Source: Alteromonadales bacterium alter-6D02 (GTDB taxonomy: Bacteria; Pseudomonadota; Gammaproteobacteria; Enterobacterales; Psychrobiaceae). Taken from it: a DNA stretch of 64,000 nt. Shown piece by piece: positions 7,374 to 16,116 of this stretch. Numbering within the stretch: position 1 is the stretch's first letter; every line of letters begins with the position of its first letter. Location: NCBI GenBank assembly GCA_002835545.1, contig PIZK01000027.1, forward strand, positions 1 to 64,000, given 5' to 3'. Under the pieces are notes generated by a model. It saw only the letters and a program-made list of their open reading frames with translations, had not been told where the DNA came from and searched no databases. Made by a program: the position numbers and the translations under genes.

Positions 7374-9374
7374 ATGAATTTTCAAGACATTATCAAACAA
7401 GGTATTCCTAGTGAATTGCCACCGGCACGACCTTACCCAGAGAATGCCAACCGTGCGCCAAAGCGTAAAGACATTCTAACGGTTGAAGAAAAACAACTGG
7501 CGGTTAGAAATGCATTACGTTATTTCCCAAAGGCATGGCATCAAGAGTTGGCTACAGAGTTTGCACAAGAGCTTAAAGACTTCGGCCGAATTTATATGTA
7601 TCGCTTTAAGCCGAGCTACCACATGCTAGCGCGCTCTATCAGCGATTACCCTGCAAAATGTGAACAAGCAGCGGCTATCATGCTGATGGTTGATAACAAC
7701 CTAGATCCTGCTGTAGCACAGCACCCTGAAGAATTGATCACTTATGGTGGTAACGGTGCGGTATTCCAAAACTGGGCGCAATACTTGTTAGCAATGAAGT
7801 ATTTAAGCGAAATGGAAAGTGACCAAACATTACATATCTATTCAGGGCATCCAATGGGATTGTTCCCGTCATCGGTTGACGCTCCGCGTGTTGTTGTTAC
7901 TAATGGTATGATGATCCCGAACTACTCTAAACCAGATGACTGGGAGAAGTTCAATGCGTTGGGTGTGACACAATACGGTCAGATGACGGCTGGTTCATTC
8001 ATGTATATTGGGCCACAAGGCATTGTTCATGGCACGACTATCACGGTGATGAATGCATTCCGTAAAGTGCTTGAAAAAGGCCAGACGTCAAAAGGTAAAA
8101 TCTTCCTCACCGCTGGTTTAGGTGGTATGAGTGGCGCACAGCCAAAAGCGGGTAACATAGCCAACTGTATTACTGTTTGTGCTGAGGTCAATGCTAACGC
8201 GGCCACTAAGCGTCACCAACAAGGTTGGGTCGATGAGCTCATTGATAACATGGATGAGTTGATTGCACGTGTTCGAAGCGCTCAAGCTAACGAAGAAGTG
8301 GTTTCAATCGCTTACATCGGCAACGTGGTTGATGTGTGGGAAGCATTTTATGAGCAAGAAATCTTTGTTCATTTAGGCTCAGACCAAACGTCACTACATA
8401 ACCCATGGTCAGGCGGTTATTACCCAGTTGATATCAGCTATGAAGAGTCGAACCGTTTAATTCGTGAAGAGCCTGAGTTATTTAAAGAAAAAGTACAATC
8501 GACACTAAAACGTCATGCTGATGCAGTAAATAAACATACTGCCCGTGGTACGTATTTCTTTGATTACGGCAACGCATTCTTACTCGAAGCCTCTCGCGCT
8601 GGTGGTGATGTTATGGCTGAGAACGGTATTGATTTTAAATACCCATCTTATGTTCAAGATATCTTAGGTCCAATGTGCTTTGATTACGGCTTTGGTCCAT
8701 TCCGCTGGGTCTGTGCTTCTGGTAAATCAGAAGATTTAGATAAGACTGATGCGATTGCAGCCAAGGTTCTGAACAAGATCATGCAAGAGTCACCTGAAGA
8801 AATTCAGCAGCAAATGCAAGATAACATCACGTGGATTAATGACGCTAAGCAAAACAAATTAGTGGTTGGGTCACAAGCACGTATTCTTTATGCCGATGCA
8901 CAAGGCCGTATGGAAATTGCTAAAGCGTTTAACGATGCCATCAATAGCGGTGAAATTGGCCCTGTTGTATTAGGTCGTGACCATCATGATGTGAGTGGTA
9001 CCGATTCACCGTTCCGCGAAACGTCAAACATCTATGATGGCAGTCGCTTCACTGCGGATATGGCAATTCATAACGTGATTGGTGATAGTTTCCGCGGCGC
9101 AACTTGGGTATCTATTCATAACGGCGGCGGTGTTGGTTGGGGTGAAGTAACTAATGGCGGTTTTGGTATGTTGCTTGACGGAACAGACGCTGCCGAAAGA
9201 CGTTTAAAATCAATGTTATTATTTGATGTTAATAATGGTATTGCTCGTCGTAGCTGGGCTCGAAATGAGGAAGCAAATTTTGCGATAAAACGCGAAATGG
9301 AACGTACGCCTAAGCTGAAAGTGACTTTAGCGAACTTGGTTGAAGATGATATTTTAGATAACTTATCGCTTTAA
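7374..9374 (+). CDS. hutU: Urocanate hydratase, long form
   Basis: Urocanase: NAD+-dependent hydration of urocanate to imidazolonepropionate, the second step of histidine degradation. Urocanase features include ITYGGNGAVFQNWAQY near residues 122-137 (the family's T-G-G-N-G-x-V-F-x-N-W), YSGHPMGLFPS, GLGGMSGAQPKAG, and the C-terminal GRDHHD and HNGGGVGWGE regions. At 666 aa it is about 110 residues longer than the common bacterial HutU (about 556 aa) and matches the longer class otherwise known from animals (UROC1, about 676 aa) and some bacteria. A strong hairpin terminator follows the stop. The later enzymes HutI and HutG are not in this window; the ureohydrolase at 11551 sits with polyamine genes and is not a convincing HutG. 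Confidence 0.93.
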   Translation: MNFQDIIKQGIPSELPPARPYPENANRAPKRKDILTVEEKQLAVRNALRYFPKAWHQELATEFAQELKDFGRIYMYRFKPSYHMLARSISDYPAKCEQAAAIMLMVDNNLDPAVAQHPEELITYGGNGAVFQNWAQYLLAMKYLSEMESDQTLHIYSGHPMGLFPSSVDAPRVVVTNGMMIPNYSKPDDWEKFNALGVTQYGQMTAGSFMYIGPQGIVHGTTITVMNAFRKVLEKGQTSKGKIFLTAGLGGMSGAQPKAGNIANCITVCAEVNANAATKRHQQGWVDELIDNMDELIARVRSAQANEEVVSIAYIGNVVDVWEAFYEQEIFVHLGSDQTSLHNPWSGGYYPVDISYEESNRLIREEPELFKEKVQSTLKRHADAVNKHTARGTYFFDYGNAFLLEASRAGGDVMAENGIDFKYPSYVQDILGPMCFDYGFGPFRWVCASGKSEDLDKTDAIAAKVLNKIMQESPEEIQQQMQDNITWINDAKQNKLVVGSQARILYADAQGRMEIAKAFNDAINSGEIGPVVLGRDHHDVSGTDSPFRETSNIYDGSRFTADMAIHNVIGDSFRGATWVSIHNGGGVGWGEVTNGGFGMLLDGTDAAERRLKSMLLFDVNNGIARRSWARNEEANFAIKREMERTPKLKVTLANLVEDDILDNLSL

Positions 9375-9391
9375 CATTTGCTTAAAAGGAC

Positions 9392-9436
9392 AGCCGCTCC
9401 TGACTATATTGGTCACGAGCGGCTTTTTTTATTTTT
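9392..9436 (+). terminator. Rho-independent terminator after hutU
   Basis: AGCCGCTC and GAGCGGCT form an 8-bp stem around a 17-base loop (9392-9424), followed by a long T-run. It closes the hutHU operon. Confidence 0.85.
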
Positions 9437-9512
9437 AAACTGGATAGTAGGCTATTCTTGCAACAGTCTCTGTCAAAAATTAGCGCCTCGGTAATTTTAG
9501 GCTAAGGTCAGG

Positions 9513-10373
9513 TCAGTCGTTATCAATTAAGCCCGCTAGACCGTTTCTTACAAAATTAGGCAGTGCAAAGGCTGCACTGTGCAAGTTTGCGTTATAGTAG
9601 TCAAAAGATAAGCCACTATTTGTTACTCTGTTAACATCTAAATCGTTGATGGGGTGATGTTTTTTTGTAGCAAATGTAAAGCTCCACAGCCCGCCCGGAT
9701 AGGTTAAATTACTAAAACTATAGAGATAGGTTTGTGGAAAAACAGCATTTAAAACGGTCAATAATGACTGTTGGATATCCAATGCATACCAAGAAGACTC
9801 CCCTTGTGAGACTACAATACCATCATCACTTAAACAGTCGTACACATCTCGATAGAATGCTTCACCAAATAACGGCTGAGCAGGGCCGATTGGGTCAGTG
9901 CTATCGACAATAATGACGTCAAATTTTTCAGTGGTGTTCTTTACAAACTCGACGCCGTCACCAATGATCAATGTTAATTTGTCGTGGTCAAGATCTTTGG
10001 CCGTTTGCGGAATAAATTCTTTGCAAGCATCAACAACCATACTGTCAATCTCGACCATGGTACATTTCTCAACACTACAATGGCGTAGAACTTCACGGGC
10101 TGTACCTCCGTCACCGCCACCAATAATTAATACATTTTTTGGTGCTGGGTGGGTAAATAATGGCACGTGAGAAATCATGTCATGATAGGCAAATTCATCG
10201 CGCTCGGTTACCATCACTAACCCATCATTGAGCAGCATTTTGCCATGCCCTTTGGTTTCAACGATGTCAACAGTTTGATATTCACTCTTGCCAGAGAATA
10301 ATACTTTTTCTACTTTAAATTTAAGACCTAAAAAGTCTTCAAATTTTTCTTCTATCCATAAATTAGAGTTCAT
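9513..10373 (-). CDS. speE: Spermidine synthase (polyamine aminopropyltransferase)
   Basis: Transfers the aminopropyl group of decarboxylated AdoMet to putrescine, giving spermidine and methylthioadenosine (cytoplasm). 286 aa from the ATG at 10373, which has GGAGAAAACC just upstream; the longer frame only extends into speD. Signature segments are SGKSEYQTVDIVET, NDGLVMVTERDEFAYHDMISH, the glycine-rich AdoMet site NVLIIGGGDGGTAREVLRH, and DVIIVDSTDPIGPAQPLF with the catalytic Asp. Its 5' end overlaps the last 11 bases of speD, so the two enzymes are translationally coupled. Confidence 0.95.
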   Translation of the reverse strand: MNSNLWIEEKFEDFLGLKFKVEKVLFSGKSEYQTVDIVETKGHGKMLLNDGLVMVTERDEFAYHDMISHVPLFTHPAPKNVLIIGGGDGGTAREVLRHCSVEKCTMVEIDSMVVDACKEFIPQTAKDLDHDKLTLIIGDGVEFVKNTTEKFDVIIVDSTDPIGPAQPLFGEAFYRDVYDCLSDDGIVVSQGESSWYALDIQQSLLTVLNAVFPQTYLYSFSNLTYPGGLWSFTFATKKHHPINDLDVNRVTNSGLSFDYYNANLHSAAFALPNFVRNGLAGLIDND

Positions 10374-11325
10374 GGTTTTCTCCGTCGACTTCAAACACTG
10401 TGGCTTGAGTAAATTGTTGTGTTGGTAAAATATAATTTGCAAAATTAACTAAAAAACCGTTGGTTAATTTTTGTTGTACTAGTGATTGACTAACATAGTC
10501 TTGAGGGACACTTTTATCGGTAAGTGTCTGAAATTGCGTTTCGTTATAGCAGAGTAAATCAAATGATGACGGTTTTAGGACGTCGAGAATGATTGGCAAT
10601 AAATCAATTAAATTCACATTAGACTCAAAGCTGATATAACTACTATCTGCTTGCGGTGTCACATGAATAGTGAGGTATTGACGGCCACGAATGGCATTAA
10701 CCGAATAGCCATAAGGTTGAAATACAAAGTCGTCTAACTGAAAATCAGGAATAAGTTGTTCAAGCTTTAAAAACTCTCGGATATCGTTGGCTGCTAATCC
10801 GTGACGAGTTAGATGATTTGAAGCGTCATGACATATTTGATATGCAAATATTTCATAGGTTTTATCATCGGTGGCTGCTTTAAAGTCGTTATCTTGATGA
10901 AAAATAAAGTTGTGGTGACTGTCCATCGCACCGAACCGCATGGCTTTACCTGGAATGTATTTGGTTAACCGCTTTACATCATCGCCAAAGCAACTAGGTT
11001 GTGCATGAGCATAGTATTCATTTTTGCGTTGATAAGTTAAGTGCTTAATTGTATCTACACCTAGTTGTTCAATAAAGTACTCGACTGAATTGACAAGGTT
11101 GGTTTCACCGCAGGTCAATATAAGGAAGTAGTTATCCCAAACAAATAAACTCGACTCTGATAACAAAAACGCCTTGCACTCTGCATTGCGAATACTTGAG
11201 AGTATTTTTGCATTACACCGAATGACGAGCTCCGCCCAAAAGGCGTCACTGACATCGTTAAGCAATGACAACTTTTCGTTGTGCACGAGAATTTCAACTT
11301 TTTTTTCAGAACCTTCAAAAAACAC
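10363..11325 (-). CDS. speD: S-adenosylmethionine decarboxylase, eukaryotic type
   Basis: Pyruvoyl enzyme that makes decarboxylated AdoMet for SpeE. At 320 aa it is of the eukaryotic class, unlike the E. coli (264 aa) or short archaeal/Bacillus forms. Residues matching the human enzyme: FFEGSEK at the N-terminus (human E8/E11 region), the self-cleavage site LSES-SLFV where the second Ser of the pair becomes pyruvate (human S68 context), LTCGET (human C82 region), YSVNA and TIHVTP (around the processing Ser and His). It should be made as a proenzyme that cleaves between Glu and Ser into beta and alpha chains. It is the first gene of the minus-strand speD-speE pair and diverges from the agmatinase gene. 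Confidence 0.93.
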   Translation of the reverse strand: MFFEGSEKKVEILVHNEKLSLLNDVSDAFWAELVIRCNAKILSSIRNAECKAFLLSESSLFVWDNYFLILTCGETNLVNSVEYFIEQLGVDTIKHLTYQRKNEYYAHAQPSCFGDDVKRLTKYIPGKAMRFGAMDSHHNFIFHQDNDFKAATDDKTYEIFAYQICHDASNHLTRHGLAANDIREFLKLEQLIPDFQLDDFVFQPYGYSVNAIRGRQYLTIHVTPQADSSYISFESNVNLIDLLPIILDVLKPSSFDLLCYNETQFQTLTDKSVPQDYVSQSLVQQKLTNGFLVNFANYILPTQQFTQATVFEVDGENHEL

Positions 11326-11550
11326 TGGCTTTCCTAAATAGAGTTTGACTAAAACTACAAGTTAACTATAACGTCATTGTGCAGGATACCCAGACACAAA
11401 AAATCGCGCTATTTTACAAAAAAAAGTGTAGATTTCAAGATAAAAATAATCAAATGATGAGTTAGTTTATTTACTGCTAAAAAGACTATACTTTATGGCA
11501 ATTTTAAGCATAATGCGACCTAAAAACTCCCATGACTAACATGGTATTTT
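11326..11550. promoter_or_regulatory. Divergent promoter region of the polyamine genes
   Basis: 225 bp between speD (leftward) and the agmatinase gene (rightward). A rightward promoter-like pair TTGACT (11345-11350) and TATAAC (11367-11372) is spaced 16 bp apart. Just before the agmatinase start lies CCATG-N5-CATGG (11530-11544), which could fold in the mRNA leader next to the ribosome site. Confidence 0.45.
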
Positions 11551-12513
11551 ATGATGAATAACAACGACGAAATGATAAACAAACAGAATAAAGTCTGCGA
11601 TTTGGTGGTCAACTTTATCGAGCCTGATATACGATTTGAGTGTGCAAAAACACCCGATGGAATTTACCCTGATTCTGTTCACCTGCTCGGTTTTGAGTTT
11701 GATGGCACGGCTTGCTTTAGAAAAGGAACAAAAGCTGGGCCAAATGCCTTACGCGGGGTGTCGGATGGTATAGAGTCTTATTCACCTTACCTTGATGATG
11801 ACATTGATGATATCGTTTTTTACGATCTAGGTAATTTGTCGACTGAGGCTAAACTGAGCGACAATCAACACAAAAACATTGAGCAGCAATGGCAAGTTGC
11901 CACCGATGACTACATTGCACAATTTAGTCCTGAGTCGATTAGTCAGCATTGCATAAAGACCTTAACACTAGGTGGTGAGCATTCTATTTCCTACGCCCCT
12001 ATCGTAACGTACTTAAAAGCCTATGATGACTTAGTATTATTACATTTAGATGCCCATGCTGATTTAAGAGATGGTTATTTAGGCTTTCATTACTCACACG
12101 CTTCGATTATTAAACGTGTTTCTGATCATTTTTCAGGGCAGCATCAATTAATTCAGTACGGGATCCGCTCAGGCACAAAAGACGAGTATCAATGGATGCG
12201 TTCAAATAACACGTTAATCAATTCGCGTGAGGAATTTTTACAAAGCGTTGCCGATTTAGATGACAGTCGACCTATCTATTTAACCTTGGATCTTGATTAT
12301 TTTGATCCGAGTTTCTTTCCGGGAACGGGGACGCCAGAACCCGGTGGTGAAGACTTTCATTCTTTTGTCAGCCTCTGCAAAATTTTAAAAAACAAGAACT
12401 TTGTCGGCTGCGATGTTGTTGAACTCTCGCCAGAGATTGACGCTACGGGCAATAGTGATGTTTTCGCTGCTAAAGTTGTCCGAGAACTGATTATTTGTTT
12501 AAACACTAAATAG
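11551..12513 (+). CDS. speB: Agmatinase (ureohydrolase family)
   Basis: Manganese ureohydrolase of 320 aa; hydrolyses agmatine to putrescine and urea. The metal-binding motifs are complete: GGEHSISY, LHLDAHADLRD, and LDLDYFDPSFFPGTGTPEPGG. Arginase, guanidinobutyrase and formiminoglutamase share these motifs, but speA begins four bases after the stop, which makes agmatine the natural substrate. Two adjacent ATG codons (11551, 11554) are possible starts. The Shine-Dalgarno is weak, and the only structured element is the CCATG/CATGG dyad, so translation may be controlled. Confidence 0.9.
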   Translation: MMNNNDEMINKQNKVCDLVVNFIEPDIRFECAKTPDGIYPDSVHLLGFEFDGTACFRKGTKAGPNALRGVSDGIESYSPYLDDDIDDIVFYDLGNLSTEAKLSDNQHKNIEQQWQVATDDYIAQFSPESISQHCIKTLTLGGEHSISYAPIVTYLKAYDDLVLLHLDAHADLRDGYLGFHYSHASIIKRVSDHFSGQHQLIQYGIRSGTKDEYQWMRSNNTLINSREEFLQSVADLDDSRPIYLTLDLDYFDPSFFPGTGTPEPGGEDFHSFVSLCKILKNKNFVGCDVVELSPEIDATGNSDVFAAKVVRELIICLNTK

Positions 12514-12517
12514 AGAA

Positions 12518-14452
12518 ATGCGCTTGAAAACTGTATTAACACCATGGTCAATTGATGACGCTGAAAATACCTATCATGTAAAACGCTGGGGCAATGGCTA
12601 TTTTGATATCGGCGAAAGTGGCGATATTCAAGTTATTCCACGTTATGACCAGCCGAACCTAAAGATTAACTTAAAAGAAGTGATTGACGAAATGCAGAGT
12701 AAGGGCATTCAGTTTCCTGCTGTCATTCGCTTTCACGATATTCTGCGCTCACAAGTTGAACTGCTCAATAAGACATTTAGAAATACCATTGAAGATGCAA
12801 ACTACCAAGGGCAGTACTTTGGTGTCTTTCCTGTGAAAGTTAACCAAATGCGTGAAGTCATTGAAGAAATAGTCAGTGCTGGAAGTCGTTATAATTATGG
12901 ACTGGAAGCGGGCTCTAAGCCGGAGCTAATTGCTGCACTTGCCTACAATACCAATAAGAATTCATTAACGATTTTGAACGGTTACAAAGATGATGAGTAT
13001 TTACGCTTGGCTTTGTTAGGGTTGAAAATTGATAGAAAAGTGATCGTGGTTATTGAAAAGTATAGTGAGCTGATTAAGTTAATCGACCTTGCTAAGCAAC
13101 TCAAAATAAAGCCGATTATCGGTTTACGCGTCAAAATGATGGTTAAAGGACGTGGTAAATGGGAACATTCTAGTGGTGAACGCGCAAAATTTGGTTTAAG
13201 CATTGCTGAAATCCTCAATGCTGTAACCTATTTAGAATCCGAAGGTTTAATCGACTGTGTTAAGTTATTGCATTTTCATATCGGCAGTCAATTAACAGAT
13301 ATTCGTGCCATTAAAGAAGCCGTTCAAGAAGCATCTCTGGTTTACAGTAAGTTGTTCAAGTTAGGTGTGCCACTGGAATATATTGATGTCGGTGGCGGGC
13401 TAGCGATTGACTATGACGGCTCACAATCAACAAACGATTCATCTTGTAATTACAATCTATCAGAGTATGTCTCTGACATTGTCTATGGCTTTAAACAAAA
13501 TTGTGATCTTGAGTCAGTACCTCATCCACATATTGTCAGTGAAAGTGGGCGAGCGATGACGGCTCATCATTCGTGCGTGATAACCAATGTTATTGGTGAA
13601 ATACACCCAAGCGGTACACAGTATTTCACGGGGAAAGCAACGGGCGAACACATCATAGTTAGCAATATTCGTGAATTGGAAAAAAACTTAGCGGTAACTG
13701 ACAGAAATGACAATCAGCAAGAGATTTATAATGACGCCGTGCAATTAAAATCTCAAGCAATGCAGGCTTTCAAACTGGGTATATTGAGTCTGGATGATCT
13801 TGCCAAAGTGGAAACAATGTATTGGCGCATTCTTAATGAGATTGAGCAGCAAATGCAACATCTTGACTTTGTTCCGGAAGCATTGAATGATATTTCTCAA
13901 TTGTTGTCATCACAATATTTAGCCAATTTCTCAGTTTTCCAGTCTGCTGCTGATTCTTGGGCAATTGATCAGGTTTTGCCTATCGTACCGGTTTCACGCT
14001 TAAACGAGGCACCGACTAAGTTGTGTAGCTTGGTCGATATCACCTGCGATAGCGATGGTAAAATAGATAAATTCATCGGTAATGATACAGTTGCAAACAA
14101 CATTCCGTTGCACACACTCAACCCCGCTGATGATTACTTCATCGGTATCTTTCTAACTGGAGCTTATCAAGATGTTATGGGAGATATGCACAACCTATTT
14201 GGTCGTTTAAACGAAGTTCATATTGTCAGTTATGACGATGATCCTAAGGACTTCTACATTGAAGAGGTGATTAAGGGGTCGTCAGTTGATAATGTTCTTT
14301 CTACCATGCAATACACCCCGGCAATTATGGCGCAAATAATCAAAAAAGAAATCGATGATCAAATCGCTCGAGGTAAAATTAAACCACGTGAAGGTGTCAA
14401 TTTGATTGATTTTTATGAGGATTGTTTGGACGGTTACACCTATTTGAAGTAA
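12518..14452 (+). CDS. speA: Biosynthetic arginine decarboxylase
   Basis: PLP enzyme converting arginine to agmatine, 644 aa (E. coli SpeA 658). The PLP-lysine motif is FPVKVNQ near residues 107-113. HFHIGSQLTDI and YIDVGGGLAIDYDG belong to the TIM-barrel cofactor site, and VSESGRAMTAHHS to the second domain. The C-terminal beta domain ends with INLIDFYE-like sequence (GVNLIDFYEDCLDGY). It starts four bases after the agmatinase stop, so the pair forms one operon giving arginine to agmatine to putrescine; speD-speE across the promoter then give spermidine. Confidence 0.95.
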   Translation: MRLKTVLTPWSIDDAENTYHVKRWGNGYFDIGESGDIQVIPRYDQPNLKINLKEVIDEMQSKGIQFPAVIRFHDILRSQVELLNKTFRNTIEDANYQGQYFGVFPVKVNQMREVIEEIVSAGSRYNYGLEAGSKPELIAALAYNTNKNSLTILNGYKDDEYLRLALLGLKIDRKVIVVIEKYSELIKLIDLAKQLKIKPIIGLRVKMMVKGRGKWEHSSGERAKFGLSIAEILNAVTYLESEGLIDCVKLLHFHIGSQLTDIRAIKEAVQEASLVYSKLFKLGVPLEYIDVGGGLAIDYDGSQSTNDSSCNYNLSEYVSDIVYGFKQNCDLESVPHPHIVSESGRAMTAHHSCVITNVIGEIHPSGTQYFTGKATGEHIIVSNIRELEKNLAVTDRNDNQQEIYNDAVQLKSQAMQAFKLGILSLDDLAKVETMYWRILNEIEQQMQHLDFVPEALNDISQLLSSQYLANFSVFQSAADSWAIDQVLPIVPVSRLNEAPTKLCSLVDITCDSDGKIDKFIGNDTVANNIPLHTLNPADDYFIGIFLTGAYQDVMGDMHNLFGRLNEVHIVSYDDDPKDFYIEEVIKGSSVDNVLSTMQYTPAIMAQIIKKEIDDQIARGKIKPREGVNLIDFYEDCLDGYTYLK

Positions 14453-14840
14453 GTAGTCAGTTTGAAATAAATAGTCAGTAATTACATTCCAGTCTGACGG
14501 ATTATTGTGTCTTGCATGGTAGACCTACCTAAGGGGGAGCTCTATGTGCCAGTGATTATCCATGTTCTTATAAGGGGCCTTGGATACGATAGCTGGGGCA
14601 GGCTGGCAATGAATCCATTGGCTTTAACAACGGTAAATCCCTCAAGTGATTACAAGAAAGGATGACGACTTTAGTAGAACTGATTTGGTGGTATAAGAAC
14701 GATATGATGAGTCAACGATTCTTTAGTGTCTACATAACATGTTGATTGAGTGTAGGGTTGTTTGACATTTTTAGTCAAAATGTCAATGAGTTCCTGAAGC
14801 GATACACACCAAATTAGGCGACACCAGACAAGGCAAGCTC
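14453..14840. other. 388-bp gap after speA; contains one strong dyad
   Basis: No gene or clear terminator is visible. An 8-base direct repeat (TAGTCAGT) occurs right after the speA stop (14455 and 14472 area). The notable element is the perfect dyad at 14762-14786 listed separately. Confidence 0.5.
14762..14786. promoter_or_regulatory. Perfect 10-bp dyad upstream of the alpha/beta hydrolase
   Basis: TTGACATTTT-TAGTC-AAAATGTCAA: two 10-base arms with no mismatch and a 5-base centre, ending 54 bp before the hydrolase start. With no T-run after it, an operator for a dimeric repressor is more likely than a terminator. The left arm begins with TTGACA, a consensus -35 box, so binding would block a promoter. 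Confidence 0.5.
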
Positions 14841-15533
14841 ATGCGCAAGAAGTTATTCTTTATTCCCGGCACAATGTGTACCGATAAACTGTGGACGGAA
14901 GTGCTACCACATTTGGCAAAAGATTTTGAACCTGTTTTGTTGAATATCCCTCAGGGAAAGAGTTTTGATGAACTTGCAGCATATTACGACAATTTATTTG
15001 GTGATAAGCCTGTTCATGTGATTGGCTTTTCACTGGGTGGTTACATCGCTGCTTATTACGCCATGCGATATCCACACAACGTTGCCAAATTATTTGTGAT
15101 ATCTAATAGCCCGACCGCGCTTCCAACACTTGAGTATACTCAACGTAGTAAGGTTCTTGAGTTTGCTAAAATTCATGGATATAAAGGGATTAGCCGCAAA
15201 AAAGCTGCTGGCTTATTAGACCGTGGTGTTCTATCAGATTCAGTTGTTGATCTGATTATTGAGATGGATAAAGAAAGTGGTGAAGAACAATTCTTTAGTC
15301 AATACCAATGTACCTTAGAACGAGAAGACCTCAGAGTAGCTATTAGCGACTTTCCATTTCCGACACATTTTTATTATAGTGAAGACGACGCTGTGGTTAA
15401 TTCACAGTGGCTAAGTAATTTAGAGGGGCTTAATATGAGACTATCACTTTATAGCACGGCTGGTAGTGGCCACATGTTGCCCCTTGAAAAACCTCATGAG
15501 TTGGCAACACAAATCAACCGATGGGCACAATGA
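14841..15533 (+). CDS. Alpha/beta-fold hydrolase
   Basis: 230-aa cytoplasmic alpha/beta hydrolase. The nucleophile elbow is GFSLGG around residue 62, the acidic residue lies in YYSEDDAVV, and the catalytic His in GSGHMLPLEKP near the C-terminus. The oxyanion region is FIPGTMC. The substrate is unknown; the short size and lid suggest a small ester or thioester. It stands alone after a 10-bp palindrome that could control it. Confidence 0.8.
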   Translation: MRKKLFFIPGTMCTDKLWTEVLPHLAKDFEPVLLNIPQGKSFDELAAYYDNLFGDKPVHVIGFSLGGYIAAYYAMRYPHNVAKLFVISNSPTALPTLEYTQRSKVLEFAKIHGYKGISRKKAAGLLDRGVLSDSVVDLIIEMDKESGEEQFFSQYQCTLEREDLRVAISDFPFPTHFYYSEDDAVVNSQWLSNLEGLNMRLSLYSTAGSGHMLPLEKPHELATQINRWAQ

Positions 15534-15748
15534 TAGACACTGGCTAACTAAATGGCACTGTTAGCGACTTAGAGCAAAGTTACGTACACAACATCAATCA
15601 AAACTGATGTACGATTTTATTCCTTATTTTCTAGCGATTGCGATTTTTTTTGTTATAAACCACTTAAATATTATTTTACACTTGAGCCGTTGTGTTTAAC
15701 ACGAGAAGAAAATATATTTAATGTAAGCATTCGTAGGAGGGGTACGAT

Positions 15749-15913
15749 TTGAAAACGTTACTAAAGTGGCTACTACTGCTAGGTTTGTTGTTCGCTGCGT
15801 TAATTTCTTATAGTTATGGTTTTTCAAACGGTGTAGTGTTCTTTATCGTTTTGGGGGCTGCTTTAGAGCTGTCAGTTTGGATAGTTGCTCTAAGAAAAAG
15901 GACAAAAAAATAA
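15749..15913 (+). CDS. Small membrane protein with TTG start (54 aa)
   Basis: A strong ribosome site (GTAGGAGGGG, 15734-15742) is followed at good spacing by TTG and a 54-codon frame ending in TAA. The product begins KTLLKWLLLLGLLFAAL and has two hydrophobic segments (about residues 5-22 and 27-47) with a basic tail, RKRTKK, giving an inside-positive hairpin. It is too short for routine ORF cut-offs. I do not recognise the family. The excellent Shine-Dalgarno and clean membrane pattern argue that it is real. Confidence 0.6.
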   Translation: MKTLLKWLLLLGLLFAALISYSYGFSNGVVFFIVLGAALELSVWIVALRKRTKK

Positions 15914-16116
15914 TAACGCTATGAGCCTCCTATCCAGCAGGTCATGTTTTTTGCCTATCAAAACACCACAGTTACTTTCTGTTGGTTCTTATGTGTGAAG
16001 ATGCTACATTAATTTTACAAATGCTCGTTAACAGGTTTAGACTTATACCCTGTTAACGCGCTCTAACACCGTTAATTGTTTGTTGATTTAAATACGAATG
16101 TCTAGGATGTCGATTT

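Noticed and set aside
11551-12513. Formiminoglutamase (HutG) completing the hut pathway
   Set aside because: The gene is four bases before speA and shares the divergent promoter with speD-speE, which points to agmatinase.
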